Counted from the first letter of the stretch, positions 13,858 to 26,790 are shown. The stretch: 64,000 nt of DNA from Erodium maritimum (GCA_963921825.1 OY997589.1:52198546-52262545), one strand, 5' to 3'. Numbers and translations: made by a program. The notes: generated from the letters alone by a model not told the origin.

Positions 13858-14003
13858 GCCAACCCAAGAATGCTGCAACTTACCGGGACTCTAACCCATA
13901 AGCCAGCCGGAAAATGCTGCAACTTACTGGGACTCTAACCCATAAGCCAGCCGGAAAAATGCTGCAACTTACTGGGACTTTAACCTATAAGCCAGCCAAG
14001 GTA
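13858..14003. repeat. 44-45-bp minisatellite inside F2 solo LTR
   Basis: About three units containing AATGCTGCAACTTACTGGG and CATAAGCCAGCCGG. It occupies the same place in the LTR as the 48-bp array of subfamily F1 and is found in reverse orientation at 37395-37570. Confidence 0.85.
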
Positions 14004-16318
14004 TGCTCACAAACCCAAACCACACACGCGCGCCCAGGACCCCTTTATTGGCGGGCGGGCCCCCTACCCCGTCTGAACATGCAGACGCGTGTGCTCGTGG
14101 ACCCCCATTTCAGGAAGCGGGCCCCCAACCTCCGGTAACCACAAACACAATCACAACCATAAGCAAGTTCACAACCAGTAACAACACAGGTTCAACACTC
14201 ATAGGCACTCATGGCCACCAAGACACTAACAGTAAAACTCGGACTCAACAGCCCCACGGGCACTCACGGCCTCCCAAGACACCAACCATAAAACACGCTT
14301 GCAACTTACCGAGACTCTAACTCGTAAGCCAGCTAAAACACCAACAGTAAAGTACGGGCTCTCATGGCCACCCAAACACGAATAATAACACGGGCTCTCA
14401 TGGCCACCCAAGACTCGACAATAATAATACGGGCTCTCAAGGCCACCCAAAACTCGATAATAAAACACGGGCTCTCAAGGCCGCCCAAGACACCAAAATA
14501 AACAATCAACCTCCGGGCATGGTCATATGCCTCCAGTAATTCAATTATCGCTAAGTTCTCTGATCCTACGACACTACTAAGTGTCACATGCCTTTCTCAT
14601 AAACGCTACAATCTCGTATCATGCTTTTCTAATAATTAAATAAACCTACTCAACCCACGACACCCCGGTGTCACATGCAATTCTACTGTTAACTTTCCCC
14701 AGTCAGGGCCGAGATCCGGCTACTTTTCCTTACCTCAACTGAAGAGCAACCGCTACGCTTCCTAGCTGCTGACGTTCTGGCTCGCTACTTCCGGGCTTCA
14801 CTTCGATCGAAGCCGGACGCTAAGGATAACACGAAAGCCATAAATTAATAACGGTTCCGCCGTTAAGTTAAAGGTTAATTTAACGGTTATGATTACTCCA
14901 GTTTAAAACCGACAGTTGTCCCATAAACTCGAGCGGGATAAAAGCGGGGTCACTGCGAATCGGGTTTGAGTACCCGAGCACCGAAACCGGTGCATGCGAG
15001 GCACGGTCCCAATGCACGAGTCCCGATGTCCGATTCAGCGGTCCGCTTTTGTTCCTTTTTAAACCCAAATAGCAGTCCATTTTAACCAGAAATCCAGAGT
15101 TGTTCCCACATCCGATTAATAACCCCTTTTTCAAAACAGAACGGTTTTTTGTTTCAATTCAAATTCCCTTTTATTTCAAATCTGTTTCTGTTCCGATCCT
15201 TTGAGCCCAAAAAGAATTAAGTTCGGTTTTTTTTTTTTAACAACCGTCCCTAACCCCGTTTACAAATTTGATTCTCAAACTCCTAGATTTAAAACCGTTT
15301 TTAACACCAAAATGATCTTAATTCCCTTTCTTTTTAAAACCCTAACCTTTCCATTTAAAACCGTTTTCCTTTCCTTTTCTTAAGACTGATTTTACAATTT
15401 AATACCTCTTTCTTTTCAAATTTCTTGATTTTGATTCCAAAAGTTCTGATTTAAAAAAAAACATCTTGAATCCAACCTGGTTTTAGATTACTTCCCCTTT
15501 TAAAGTTGATTTTGGTTCCAAAACATCTTCCTTTTTTTGATTTAGAACTGTTCCACGCTTCACTAAATTTCCTTTTCGTAAACCTTTGGTTTTGCTTCAA
15601 ATCAGCACCGAAACACCCTGAACTCGGTCTCAAAGCCCAGATCCAACACGGTCACAAGGACCAAATAAGGAGGGAGAAGAACCCGGTGAGAGCTCCGACC
15701 GAAACCGGCGGCGCCGTTGCCGGCCGATGCTCCACGGGCTGGAATCTCTCCTTAGAAACAAGGAAAACGACGGGGAGGTGGACGTCGTGGGGACGTGACG
15801 GCAGATCTGGGCACGGCACGGCTCGCCCGGACGTGTCCGGTGGCGGTCTCGGCCACGCGGTTGGGAAGGGGAAGGAGAAGGGAGGCGAGGGGGGCTCGGA
15901 TCGTTGACGGGACGGACCGGAGAACGGAACTGGACGGAGGAGAGGTGGCGGACTCTCGGGAGAGAGGAGGACGGCGCCGGCGAGTCCGTCTCGGCTCTGG
16001 CCGTGCACGGCGACGACGTGGAGGCGCGACGGAGCTCGGGCCGGCGTGGAGACGAGGGAGGGCTCGGCGGCGGCGGCGCGAGGGAAGGAAGAGATGGTGA
16101 GGGCGTGGTGGTCGGGACCGAAGAATTGAGAGGGGGAAGGGCCGGGAACGGTGAGGAAGAGGGAGGTGGGAGACGGTGTGGCGGGAGCCGGAGAGAGGGT
16201 CGCCGGAGAGTAAGGAGATGAGAGAGAGAGAAACGGCTCGGTGAAGGTGAGGGGAGAGGGAGGTCGGCTGAGGGAGAAGGGAGCAGACAACATTTAGGGT
16301 TAAAACCCTAAATGTTGG

Positions 16319-16326
16319 TATTTATA
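16319..16326 (-). promoter_or_regulatory. TATA-like box of F2 solo LTR
   Basis: On the minus strand the LTR reads GGGTATAAATACC, a good plant TATA box, about 155 bp from the LTR 5' end. A GC-rich transcribed leader would follow. Function is inferred from position only. Confidence 0.5.
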
Positions 16327-16481
16327 CCCGGGCTTGGGCCGGGTCTGTAGCTTGGGCCGGGTCTGGCCCGCCGGTCCAGCGTTTTAATTTTTTTTTTTTT
16401 TTTTTGCACTAGTTTCAAAAACCTACCTTATGGTTTCCGGATTGCGTTTTAATACCCTTTTGAAGCGAAGCGGGTTTTACA

Positions 16482-17088
16482 TTGTGTATAGGCATTGATA
16501 TGCCTATTAAAGTTTCCCACCAACCGTGTAAAAACTCAATTCGAGACCATTTGGGCTTAAAACAAAATACCCTCTCATCTAGACATACACCATAATGTTT
16601 AAGAAGTCAATAGTAGTAACAAATTGTTCTTTTTGTCCATTAATGGACTCATACGGGCTTCTAAGTTGTGTATACAAATAGATATTCCTATTAAAGTACC
16701 CCAAATACTGTGGGAACCCAATCCGAGACAATTTGGACTCCAAACAAGTTTTTCTCTCATCTAGACATACTATAGTATTTAAGAAATAAATAGGACTAAC
16801 AAATTGTTCTTTTTGTCCCTCAAAGGACTCCTATGGGCCTCTAGTTGTTTATACACATAGATATGCCTATTAAAGTACTCCCACAAACCTTGGGAACCCA
16901 AATCCGAGACCGTTTGTGATTGAAACAATATAGTCTTTCATCTAGACATATTGTAATTTGTAAGAAACCAGGAGTAACAAAATGTTCTTTTTATTCCTCA
17001 AGGGACTCCTATGGGCCTCTAGTTGTGTATAGGCATTGATATGCCTATTAAAGTTCCCCACCAACTGTGTAAAAACTAGATTAGAGAC
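16482..17088 (+). repeat. Centromere-type satellite, block 3
   Basis: Short island between two LTR insertions. It holds the rest of the A monomer broken at 13229, then B (about 16524), C (about 16700), A (about 16888) and the start of a B monomer (about 17068) that is split by the element at 17089. It is in register with the surrounding array once the insertions are removed. Confidence 0.92.
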
Positions 17089-20038
17089 TGTAAAACCCGC
17101 TTCGCTTTCAAAAGTGTATTAAATTGCAACCCGGAAACCGTAAGGTAGGTTTTTGAAACGAGTGCAAAAAAAAAAAAAAAAATTTAAAGGCTGGACCGGG
17201 CGGGCCAGACCCGGCCCAAGCTACAGACCAGGCCCACTGCTACAGGCCCAGCCCAAATCCAACCTATATAAGGTTGGATTAGGGTTCTGAAACCCTAACC
17301 CTCTCCCTCTCTTCTTCTCCTTCAGCCGCCCCTCACCCTCGTCGTCCTCTCTGCTTCGCCGTCCGATCGCCATCACCGGCCACACCTCGCATCGCCGGCC
17401 ACCGCTCTCGAGTCTGTCAACCACCCTCTCCCTCGCCTCTTCTTCCTTCCCTCACTCTGTCTCCGTCTTCCTCGGACCTCATCCCCGACCTCCTCTCCGC
17501 CGCCGTCACCACCACCGTCCTCATGTCCGACCACCACCGTCTTCATCTCCAGCCACCACCGAGCCCCCATCTCCGCCCAACCGCGCCACCACACCGCCGC
17601 CCTCGCCAGACCACGCCTCCCTTTTTCCTCTCGTCTCCGGCCCTCACTCCCGACCTCTCTCCCTCTCGATTCTTCGATTCCGACCACGCCAGCGCCGACC
17701 GAGCCCGAGCTCGCCGTCCGACCATCCTCCCTCACCAGATCCGACCAACCACGCCACCGTCAAGCCGCCGCCCCTTCTCCGTCTCGGAATCGTCGCCTCC
17801 GTGAGATCCGCAACCGGCGATTCAGCCGAGCTCGCCGGCATCCCCACGCCCGAGCTCCTCCCGCCTTCGTTCCGAGCCACCGCCGTGCACCGCCGCCGTG
17901 CACCGCCGTGCGCCGCCCTTACTTCCCTACGGTGAGCCACCACCGTGAGTTTTCCGGCCGGCTTTATCGCTGTCGAGGGTCGTCGGATTTTCTGACCGAG
18001 CCCTCTCTCTCCCTTTCGTTGTATTTTCGGTTTATGTTTAAATCTGTTAGTGCAAAAACGAGTGTAAATTTGGATCTGTTGAAATCGTTTAATGTTGGGT
18101 TAAACCTGCTAATGGAATTGTTTAAATTGTGGAACTGATTTTGAATCGAAAAGGGAAACAATTGAATCAAAATCAGATTGGAGTAAAAGACGGATTTTGA
18201 TTCTGCTTTGGTTGAAATCGAAATCACGGTTTTGGAAAGAAAGGTTGTAAAATGGAAAATCAAATTTAGGGAAAAAGGTTTTAAAATGAAAAGGAATTAA
18301 AAGCGTTTCGGTTTTTAAAAACGGTTTAAATCGAGGAGTTGTGAATCTAAGTTGTAAACGGGATTTAGGAACGGTCGTTCAAAAACCGAACCTAATTCAT
18401 TTTGGCTCAAAAGATCGGAACGGAAACAGGTTTGAAATAAAAGGGTTTTTGATTTAAAATAAAAACCGTTCTGCTTGGAAAAAGGGTTATTAATCGGATT
18501 TGGGAACGACTCGGGATTTCTGGGTAAAATGGACTGCTATTGGGTTTAAAAAGGAACAAAAGCGGACCGCTGAATCGAACCTCGGGATTCGTGCATTGGG
18601 ACCGTGCCTCGCGTGCACCGGTTTCGGTGCTCGGGTACTCAAACCCGATTCGTCGTAATCCCGCTTTTGGCCCGCTCGAGTTTAAAGGACAATTGTCGGG
18701 TCTAGACTGGATTAATCGTAACCTTTAATTTAGCGGTGGAACCGTTATTAATTTATGGCTTTTGTGTTATCTTTAGAGTCCGGCTTCGATCGAAGTGAAG
18801 CTCGGAGGTAGCGAGCCAGAACGTCAGCAGCTAGGAAGTGTAGCGGTTACTCTTCAGTTGAGGTAGGGAAAAGTAGCCGGATCTCGGCCCTGACTAGGGA
18901 AAGTTAACTGTAGAATTGCATGTGACATCGGGGTGTCGTGGGTTGTTTAGGTTTTCGAATATTAGAAATGCATGATACGGGATTGTAGCGTTTAAGAGAA
19001 AAGCATGTGACACTTAGTAGTGTCGTAGGAACAAAGGACTTAGCGTTAACTGTTTACTGGAGGCATATGACCATGCCCGGAGGTTGTTTGTGAAACTAGC
19101 GATATTAGGACTGTTGGAGGCATCGATTATGCCGGAGGTTGTTGTGCGTTAATTGTTGTTGAGTTTGGGTGGACTTGAGTGCCCGTGTTAATTGTTGTTG
19201 AGTTTGGGTGGCCTTGAGTGCCCGTGTTAATGGTTGTTAAGTTTGGGTGGCCTTGAGTGCCCGTGTTAATGGTTGTTAAGTTTGGGTGGCCTTGAGAGCC
19301 CGTATTTAATTGTTGGTGTCTTGGGTGGCCATGAGAGCCCGTGTGTGGTTCGGTGGTTGTGAGTGTGATAGGTTGACAGTCTGATCCGACTTTGTGTCGA
19401 GGAAATGCAACAGGTCGACCGCCTGACCACGTCTATGATCGGTAAAGGGCGCGAGGGAGGTTACTGAGCAACTGGTTTGCGATCCTTTGTGATCTTGTTT
19501 GGTGTGCGATCCTTGTGATCTTGTTTGGTGTTGCGTAGTTCCTTGAGTCCTTGGAAGAGGTCGTGATCGTTGTGTCGTGTCTACTTACGTGTTTGAGTGT
19601 CGAGTCGTTCGAGGAAGGTCACCGTGGGTGTTTGTCATTCAGAGTACTTGGGTTGGGGACAGTGATCCCCGGGGGTTGAGTTTGTTGTTGGTGTTACCGG
19701 CATTGTCTGCTAATTATGCCGTAGTCAGTCTGTTATCCGTGGTGGTGAGCGAACGCTCACCCCTAGTTGCTTTTCCTACAGGTACTGTTCGTGGGACGGA
19801 CTTGGTGAGCTCTCGAAGCTTGTGGAGCTGGGAGCGGAGTCCGGGTTTTGTCTTTTTAGTCTAGCGACGGGCACCTCGCCTTTTTGTCCGCTTGTGGGAC
19901 GTTTTAATTTGAGTTGTAATTATCCTTTTGTTGAACTAAACTGTTATTGTAAAGTGTTTTAGTGGAAATGTTTTCAAAGTGTTTTCTTATTCTAAACGTC
20001 GCGTCCCGAGTTCGTTTTACTGAAATTGGGGCGTGACA
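17089..20038 (+). repeat. 5' LTR of the F2 Gypsy element
   Basis: Begins TGTAAAACCC and ends GGGGCGTGACA. Layout: a poly-A tract (about 17165-17181), TATA box at 17264-17273, a pyrimidine-rich, C-rich stretch (about 17290-17940), an AT-rich part (about 18000-18560), then the region shared with subfamily F1, with ~39-bp tandem units around 19150-19340 and the inverted repeat at 19744-19761. Confidence 0.93.
17264..17273 (+). promoter_or_regulatory. TATA box of the 5' LTR
   Basis: CTATATAAGG inside the dyad AACCTATATAAGGTT, about 175 bp into the LTR and just before the C-rich leader. The same box is at 31469-31478 in the 3' LTR. Assignment rests on motif and position. Confidence 0.6.
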
Positions 20039-20602
20039 GCTCGGTATCAGAGCTCGAGGTTTCACACCTCGGACTGTCCGTCAATTAGGTGGGAGAGTCA
20101 AGTCAGTGTAGACCCGTCATGCCTTGAGTCTTGTTTTTGCTTGTGTGTACGTGCAGTGTTTTCTTGCTTTCTTGCTGATTGTTATTGCTGCGTGAAACGT
20201 TTTTAAGCTGTCGCGGGTCGACTCAGGAGCGCTCCTGTAGTCGAACGTGACGGTGCTGATATCAAGTCGGTACAACGTAGTTCGGGGACGCCTGGACCGG
20301 GTTGTAACCACCTGATGTGAAGAAATGAAGTTTAAACGAAGTAGAGAAATCAAAAAAAAAATTGATTGTTTTGTTGTTGTTTGACGCTGTGGGCGTTCGT
20401 GTTTGATTGTGATTGGCCCTGAGGGCGCGTTTGATTTTAGTTGGCCCGGTGGGCGAGTGTTGTTGTGTTGTCGTTTGGCCGTGTCGGCTCGTGTTTTGGT
20501 TGAGGTTGAATGACTTTCTGGGTCTGTAAATCGTGGCGCGTGTGTTTGCTGTTTTGGTAGTCAAACGTATATGTCGTTTAAGGCAAATTTTGGGGTTAAA
20601 AC
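20039..20602 (+). other. Leader (left part) of the F2 Gypsy element, with PBS
   Basis: Untranslated leader after the 5' LTR. CGGTATCAGAGC at 20042-20053 lies three bases past the LTR and is the primer-binding site for initiator-Met tRNA. The self-complementary AGGAGCGCTCCT lies at 20225-20236, 187 nt from the LTR, and is matched at the same spacing in the 47-59 kb element. The leader is cut by the Copia insertion and resumes at 29070; AAAAC at 20598-20602 is the Copia target duplication. Confidence 0.85.
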
Positions 20603-22290
20603 TGTTAGTCTTAGTGCCCGTAGTTCAATCCTAAATGTCCAAATGTATATATCATCGTTAGCAATAAAATTAAAGCGGCTTTATATTACTTATGTGTTGG
20701 AGTAATATATCGATGTGTGCTCTGATCTATGCCCACCATGCGAATAGAACCATAGATCGAGATAGATCACACTCGATGGGTCCCTAGTCAACAAAGCTTC
20801 ACTAGAAGCGACTAGTATGAAAGATGGCTCTTTATGGCTTACGTTCTGTTAGTCATTGGAATGAGATTCCGGAGTCTGATCATAGATATCATGTGGGACA
20901 TGATATTGGACGACCCGCCCTGAATATGTGCCATAGATTAAGTCATGAACATATTCAGTGTTGTAGCTTGTCATGTATCCTTAGACCAAGGAGTCTTTGT
21001 GATCGCTATGTAGTCAACAACCTTGTTTGACCTGAGCCTAACGTTGTCCGTAACAGGGCTTCCATAACGGCCAGGATTGGCTTGGGGACGGGCTACATGA
21101 GTGACACGAAAGACGGCTAAGGGATTTATCCCTCATACTAAGGTATGGGAAAGATATCGGTTCTCGGCCGCTTGATCGAGAGTGACTGGAAGAATAGCAT
21201 GGCCATGCACATGATACTGGGTATCATATCTTCAGTCATCTCACATATCAAGGAACGGTGATTGAGAATAATAAGGATGACGGCTCTATGCCTTATCTCA
21301 ATCAGGATATCGGAGATAAAAGGATAATGACAGGGACGACGGAAAGGTTAGAATCGACAGGGTCGATTCGTTATGTAGTGTCAGGCAATACTAAAGTCTC
21401 GTTAGTTGCCACTTAAATAGGATCAAGTAAAATGGGATTTTACGTTGATCTATTGACATGCATAAACCTAAGGGTCACACCGGAGGATGAAACTCATTGA
21501 CACATTTATGGAGAATGGCCAAAAGGGAGTTGTCTCGGGACATGACCAAAACTGGGTTTTGGGTCATGTGCCCGTAAGTGAATAGGACTTTACGGATCGA
21601 GATAAGGCTTGGAGTCTTGGGATTGATCGCGTCGGATAATGTTGGACATTTCCGGTATGGAAGGCATGGAGGCGATGAGCGAATCACGGGACCTCGTTGG
21701 AAATGGTCACGGGCCATGTTCCAAGAGGCCCATGAAAGGCCCATGCAACCAAGGCCCATGGAACTAATTAATCAAGTCTTGATTAATTAGTACTAAGTAA
21801 GCAAGACAAGGATTAAGGTGTTGGTGATTCACCACCTAACACAATCTTGTCTTGCCATACTTTGTCCTATTTACACCTTACTTGACACCATACTTGTCCC
21901 ATGCCTTTAGTTGGACAAGTATGGGTTTTGTTATGTTTAAGTCATCTTTTTTCAACATAACAAAGACAAGACAAGAATAGGAAACACATTTTCTCTCCCT
22001 CTTCCATGGCCATTTCGGGTTTGGCTAGTTTCCTCCTCCATTTTTGTGTTCTTGAGTCCTCAAAGAGAAGAACTACGTGGCTTTGATTCCCATGTGGATA
22101 CGTAGGCGTCTTGGAGACTCAAGCCAATCATTCGTTAACCGGTGTTCTTGTTTTGGTAAGAACTAGTGCTGAATTTTTCTCTTGTTAATCCATTCTTTGT
22201 TAGTTGTTTCATGGTTCTAATTGTCTCTTGGTTTTCATTGATTTTCCGCTGCGAGTTGGTTCATCTCCAACCTTACCTCGAGACCCAACA
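20603..22290 (+). repeat. 5' LTR of the Copia element
   Basis: 1688 bp, TG...CA ends (TGTTAGTCTT / GACCCAACA). The stretch 20824-21790 and the rest look identical to 27598-28564 of the 3' LTR. Near the right end are a pair of short inverted words (CTTGATTAATTAG region, about 21760-21790) and several AAGACAAG repeats. Short open frames in it are not genes. Confidence 0.93.
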
Positions 22291-23846
22291 GTGGTATCAG
22301 AGCCGTGCTACCTTCGGGATTCACAAGACGGTGTTCAAAGTTTCGGTTTTGCTTGAAAGTTTCGTTTTTGGCATGTTGTTTTGCTAAATTGTTTGATAAC
22401 ATGTTTTAAATTATTGTTTATGGATTTAATGCATGTAAAATGAATTTTTGAAAATTATTTCAAATCTGGAAATTTTGAAAAAAATTTGATTTTTCGGGTC
22501 TCGGGAGCGGGACTCTCGGGGAGCCGAAACCGGGACCGAACGGGGCTCCGTTGGACGGAGCTAGGCCAAGCATGACCATTGGATGGTTGATATGCCAAGG
22601 CTAAACCGTTTTGTTAGTTATGACGAGTTTGGAACCGTCATGACGAACTCGAAGATCAAATGTTCAAAAGTTTCATTTTTGAACGGTTTCGATAAACCGA
22701 GCATCAAAAATTTTCGAAACTTGGCTATTAATTAAAACCGGAAAATCACATGATGTTTGATAACATTCTTGTTTGATAACACGATGTGTGATGTGATGTT
22801 GGCATGGTGCACATAATAGCCCCGAGCTCAATTTAATTATTTATCGCTTTTCACGGCCTGCGAGCCGTTAGAGGTAACGTGTAATTATTCTTTCAAGGTG
22901 TGGTCGTCGAACCACTTGTTTGTAATATTTATTTATTCCCGACCTGCGAGTCGTGTATTAAATTGTAATATTTTACTCAAGATGAAGAAAGGGCGAAAAG
23001 GTCATTTGGTGGCTTTTCGGGTGTTGGCATCGGCTTGGAGTCGGTGGAGCTCAAGAAGCTAGTGGGAGTTAGTTTAGGGGGCTATTATGTGCACATTTAT
23101 CGCTTTATGCTTGGTTTAGTTTATGCATGATTAATTCTATGTGCTTTAGAATTGCATGCCTAACTTTATTTACCGAGCATATCACCTCACATGCAAAGAT
23201 AAAATTGGAATTTTAATCCTTGTGTGTGAACCCTTAGAACCGTCATTGCATTGGATGTAGTTGACGGGTTCAAAGGAAGAATTACATTGGATGTAATTTG
23301 AGGCATCATTGCATTTGGAATGTAGTTGATGTGCTCATCGCATCTAGGATGTGCCAAAGTTTTGAACACAACTGGACAAGTAAAAGCGGGTCATGTCCGA
23401 TACCTCCCAATCATCAACACCTTACTACCTCCCCGTCTTATGGGTGTCGTGCGCATTAGCGGAGCATCCATGGGAAAGCGGGGTAGTAGGTTTGGACGAC
23501 ATATGTGGGTGTCGTGCGCATTAGCGGAGCACCTACATAGTGACGAGCCATAGTTGAAAATTGGTGGACCCGACTACGATTCTTAGCCTGAGGTTGAGCT
23601 AGGGTAACAGATAGGGTAAGTCGTGTACATAAGTACATACCCTAGCCAGGAGTCACATTGGATGTGATTGGATGGATTCCTACCTACATAGCTCGATTAA
23701 GTGGTGAGCATTAGTTCAGCTTAATCGAGTGAATCAAGGATCTTGGTTTCAGATTCTAAAGGTTTAGAATTGATTGTTGGTGTTTAAGCTTGATCTTCAT
23801 AAAATTTATTCAGTTTACTGATTGAATTTTATCTGTTGTAGATCAA
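22291..23846 (+). other. Copia leader with PBS, inverted and direct repeats
   Basis: PBS TGGTATCAGAGC at 22292-22303, then about 1.5 kb without a convincing gene. It holds a 17-bp perfect inverted repeat (GTGCACATAATAGCCCC at 22807-22823 and its complement at 23078-23094). A direct repeat around TGTCGTGCGCATTAGCGGAG lies at about 23445 and 23510. Several CATTGGATGTA-type words lie around 23245-23350 and 23655. Confidence 0.7.
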
Positions 23847-24350
23847 ATGGCAAATTCAGCGAACATTAATAGTTTGTCATTAAAAACCATTCTTGACAGG
23901 GTCAAGCTAAATGGGACAAACTATTTGGACTGGTACAGAATTTTTGAGGATAGTCCTCAAGTCTGAACGCAAAGAATATGTCCTTGACAAGGCTGTCTCT
24001 AAGACCATATCAGAGTTACATGAAGTGTCATCAGCTGCTGAGAAGAATATCTCAGGGATCTGGGATCCAAGGATATTCTGATGGTCAACAAGGGAATTGG
24101 AAGTGGCAAGGGCTGGGCCCATGCGCACTTGGCAGGAAAGATGAGACACCTGAGAATGTCTGCTTCTACTGCCAACAGCCTGGTCATTGGAACCGGGATT
24201 ACAGGAAGTTCACGGCTGATCTGAAGAAGGGCAGTGGGACTGCGCCTTCATCAAATAGCCTGGATGATCTGAAGAAGGGCAGTAGGACTGCGCCTTCATC
24301 AGGAAACCTGGATGATCTAAGGAAGGGCGGTGGGACCGTGCCTTCATTCG
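23847..24350 (+). pseudogene. Copia gag remnant with zinc knuckle
   Basis: Begins MANSANINSLSLKT and continues into a Copia Gag core (LNGTNYLDWY). A CCHC nucleocapsid knuckle (CFYCQQPGHWNRD) is at 24161-24199, followed by a 48-bp unit repeated about three times (24217-24350; DDLKKGSGTAPSS-type peptide). In an intact relative this would form the virus-like particle shell and bind RNA. Broken here. Confidence 0.85.
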
Positions 24351-24479
24351 GTATTAACTCTATAGAGCTACATCTCTCTACTTCCAAAGATTCATGGGTA
24401 TTAGATACCATGACTGAATCTCACACATGCACTAATATATGGTGGCTGAAAGTAGGAGAGATTTGGAAAGCACGAAATG

Positions 24480-25270
24480 GACCTCAGAGTTGTGGCAACT
24501 GCTGTAGGATCCATGAGTCTTGCTTTGCCAAGAGGCCTTGTCTTAGTATTGTATAATGTATATTGCATACCTACTCTTAGTAGGAATATTATATCTGTAT
24601 CCGTGTTTGACAAGGAAGGATATAATGTTAATATTGGAAATAGAGTTTTCAATGTTCTATGCAATGATATGTTTTATACCAGTACCGACATGGTTGGAGG
24701 ATTGTACATATTAGATATGGGTAACAATGCCTCAAGTTCTATATATTCCGTTAATAGCAAGAGGTCTAAATCCAACGATTTAAACCTAACTCTGTTATGG
24801 TACTGTCATTTGGGTCGCATAAACAAGAAGCGCCTATCAGCACTTCAGAAGTGCGGGCTTTCAGGTTCATTCGAATTCCATTCGATCGATAGGTGCAAGG
24901 TTTGTTTGATGGGCAAAATGACTAAAGTGCCCTTTATCGATCGCGATGAAAGGGCGGGTGAATTATTGGGGTTGATACACTCGAATGTGTGTAGACCAAT
25001 AAGTTCACTTGCCAGGAGGGGTTTTAGCTACTTTATCACATTTACTGATGATTACAGTAAATATGGTTATGTCTATTCGGTGAGACATAAGTCTGAAGCT
25101 TTTGATAAATTCAAAGAGTTTAAGACTATAGTAGAAAACCAGCTCGACAAAGGTATTAAGGCACTTCGATTGGATCGAGGTGGAAAATACTTGACCACAG
25201 AGTTATTAGATCATCTAAAAGAGAATGGGATCCTTTTGAAATGGACTCCTCCTAGGTCACTGTAGTTGAA
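24480..25270 (+). pseudogene. Copia GAG-pre-integrase and integrase remnant
   Basis: LLWYCHLGRINKKRL matches the GAG-pre-integrase histidine region and CKVCLMGKM the cysteine pair of the integrase zinc-binding domain (about 24790-24930). FTDDYSKYGYVY (about 25040) marks the start of the catalytic core. Its position ahead of the reverse transcriptase is diagnostic of Copia. Broken. Confidence 0.85.
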
Positions 25271-25799
25271 AGGTGTAGCCAAACGGAGAAATCGGACATT
25301 GTTAGACAATGGTCTGTTCCATGATTAGTTGGACTGATCTCCCAATCTCTTTTAGGGGTTTTGCTCTAGAGACGACCGCATTCATAGTGAATCGGGCTTC
25401 GACGAATGGTGTGGAATGGACACCATTTTAAAAATGGTACGGGATGATGCCCGCTTTGTCCTTCCTAAAGATTTGTGGTTGCGAGGCTTATGTGAAACAT
25501 TTGGTTTCGACTAAGCTCGAACCAAGATCTGAGATATGCACCTTCGTGTGGTATCCCAAAGCAACAAGGGGATACTATTTCTACAATCCCAGTGAGAACA
25601 TGGTGTTCGTCGCTTGGGGTGGGGTCTTTATGGAAAAGAAGTTTTGTTTCCAAAGACGTCATTGGGAGGACTGTGCATCTCGAAGAAATTCAGGATGGTA
25701 CAGATCTGTCTAAACCAATTGGCAACCCAGTAGAAATGAGCCAGAGATTGTCGTAGAGTAAGAACCAATTCCTGTTACAATTCCGGAAGGTCCAAGGCG

Positions 25800-26790
25800 A
25801 TTTGAAAGGATCAATCTTCCACCTCCAAGATATGGTATCCGGAGGTGACAATGAAGTCATGGTGGATCACGATGATCCAGCCACCTTTCAGGAAGTCGTG
25901 GATGGGCCCAACTCCGAGTTATGGCTGGGAGCCATGAGGGAGGAAATGCAATCCATGTCGGACAACCGAGTCTGGGAACCGGTTGATCCCATCAATGGTG
26001 TGAGGACCATAGGATGCAAATGGATCTTCAAGGTGAAGTTTGACATGGACGGCAACCCTCTGACCTACAAAGCTCAACTGGTGGCGAAAGGTTATAGGCA
26101 GATCCAATGGATTGACTATGAGGAAACCTTCTCCTTAGTGGCTATGGTCAAAATCGATCCAAATTCTTCTTGACATAACTGCGTATCATAATTACGAGAT
26201 ATGGCAAGTGGATGTCAAAACCGCTTTCCTAAATGGAAATTTGACTGAGTACGTTTGTATGTCTCGGCCCAAAGGTTTTGACGATCCGAAGAATAAAGGA
26301 AAGATTTATAAGTTGTTGAAATCCATTTATGGATTGAAACGAACTTCTCGGAGTTGGATCCTTCGTTTTGATGAAGCTGTAATTGGATTTGGCTTAATCA
26401 AGAACGAGGATGAATCTTGCGTTTATAAGAAGGCTAGTGGGAGCAATATTACCTTTCTGGTTCTCATTGAAAACGACATCCCAACCTTGCACGAGACTAA
26501 AGCTTGGTTGAGGAAGTGTTCTTCAATAAAGGACTTACGCGATGCTTCTCATATCTTAAGGATTAAGATATGTAGAGATCGCACCAAGAGGGTCTTGGAT
26601 TTAAGTCAGGGAACCTATGTGAACAAGGCATTGAGTAGGTTCTTAATGCTCGATTCAAAGAAAGGACTCTTACCCACTAGTCATGGCATTCATCTCAGCA
26701 AGACTCAGTGTCCTAAGACACCTGATGAGCTGAAAAGGATGATGAGAATCCTATGCGCCTGGGGGCAGGATCGATCATATATGCCATGAC
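25800..26790 (+). pseudogene. Copia reverse transcriptase remnant
   Basis: Carries the Copia RT opening (REEMQSMSDNRVWEPV, then GCKWIFKVK and AQLVAKGY) and the DVKTAFLNG block that follows it, with RPKGF and YGLKR further on. Broken; no working enzyme is expected. Confidence 0.87.

Larger units (their letters stand above)
13229..16481 (-). mobile_element. Solo LTR, Ty3/Gypsy Tekay/Del-like, subfamily F2
   Basis: A 3253-bp LTR (plus strand TGTCACGCCC...GGGTTTTACA; the element itself reads TGTAAAACCC...GGCGTGACA on the minus strand). Target duplication TTGTG lies at 13224-13228 and 16482-16486. No internal region is present. Its right 1.7 kb (element 5' side) is GC-rich between about 15660 and 16290, with a TATA-like box at 16319-16326 on the minus strand. 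The left half carries the repeat region and the inverted repeat at 13503-13520 shared with all the other LTRs of this group. Confidence 0.92.

Noticed and set aside
15652-16293. 213-codon Pro/Ser-rich minus-strand frame in the F2 solo LTR
   Set aside because: It lies in the GC-rich LTR tract where stops are rare; the matching tracts of the other F2 LTRs do not keep this frame.
20042-22303. tRNA gene fragments at GGTATCAGAGC
   Set aside because: These are retrotransposon primer-binding sites just after LTR ends; no cloverleaf surrounds them.
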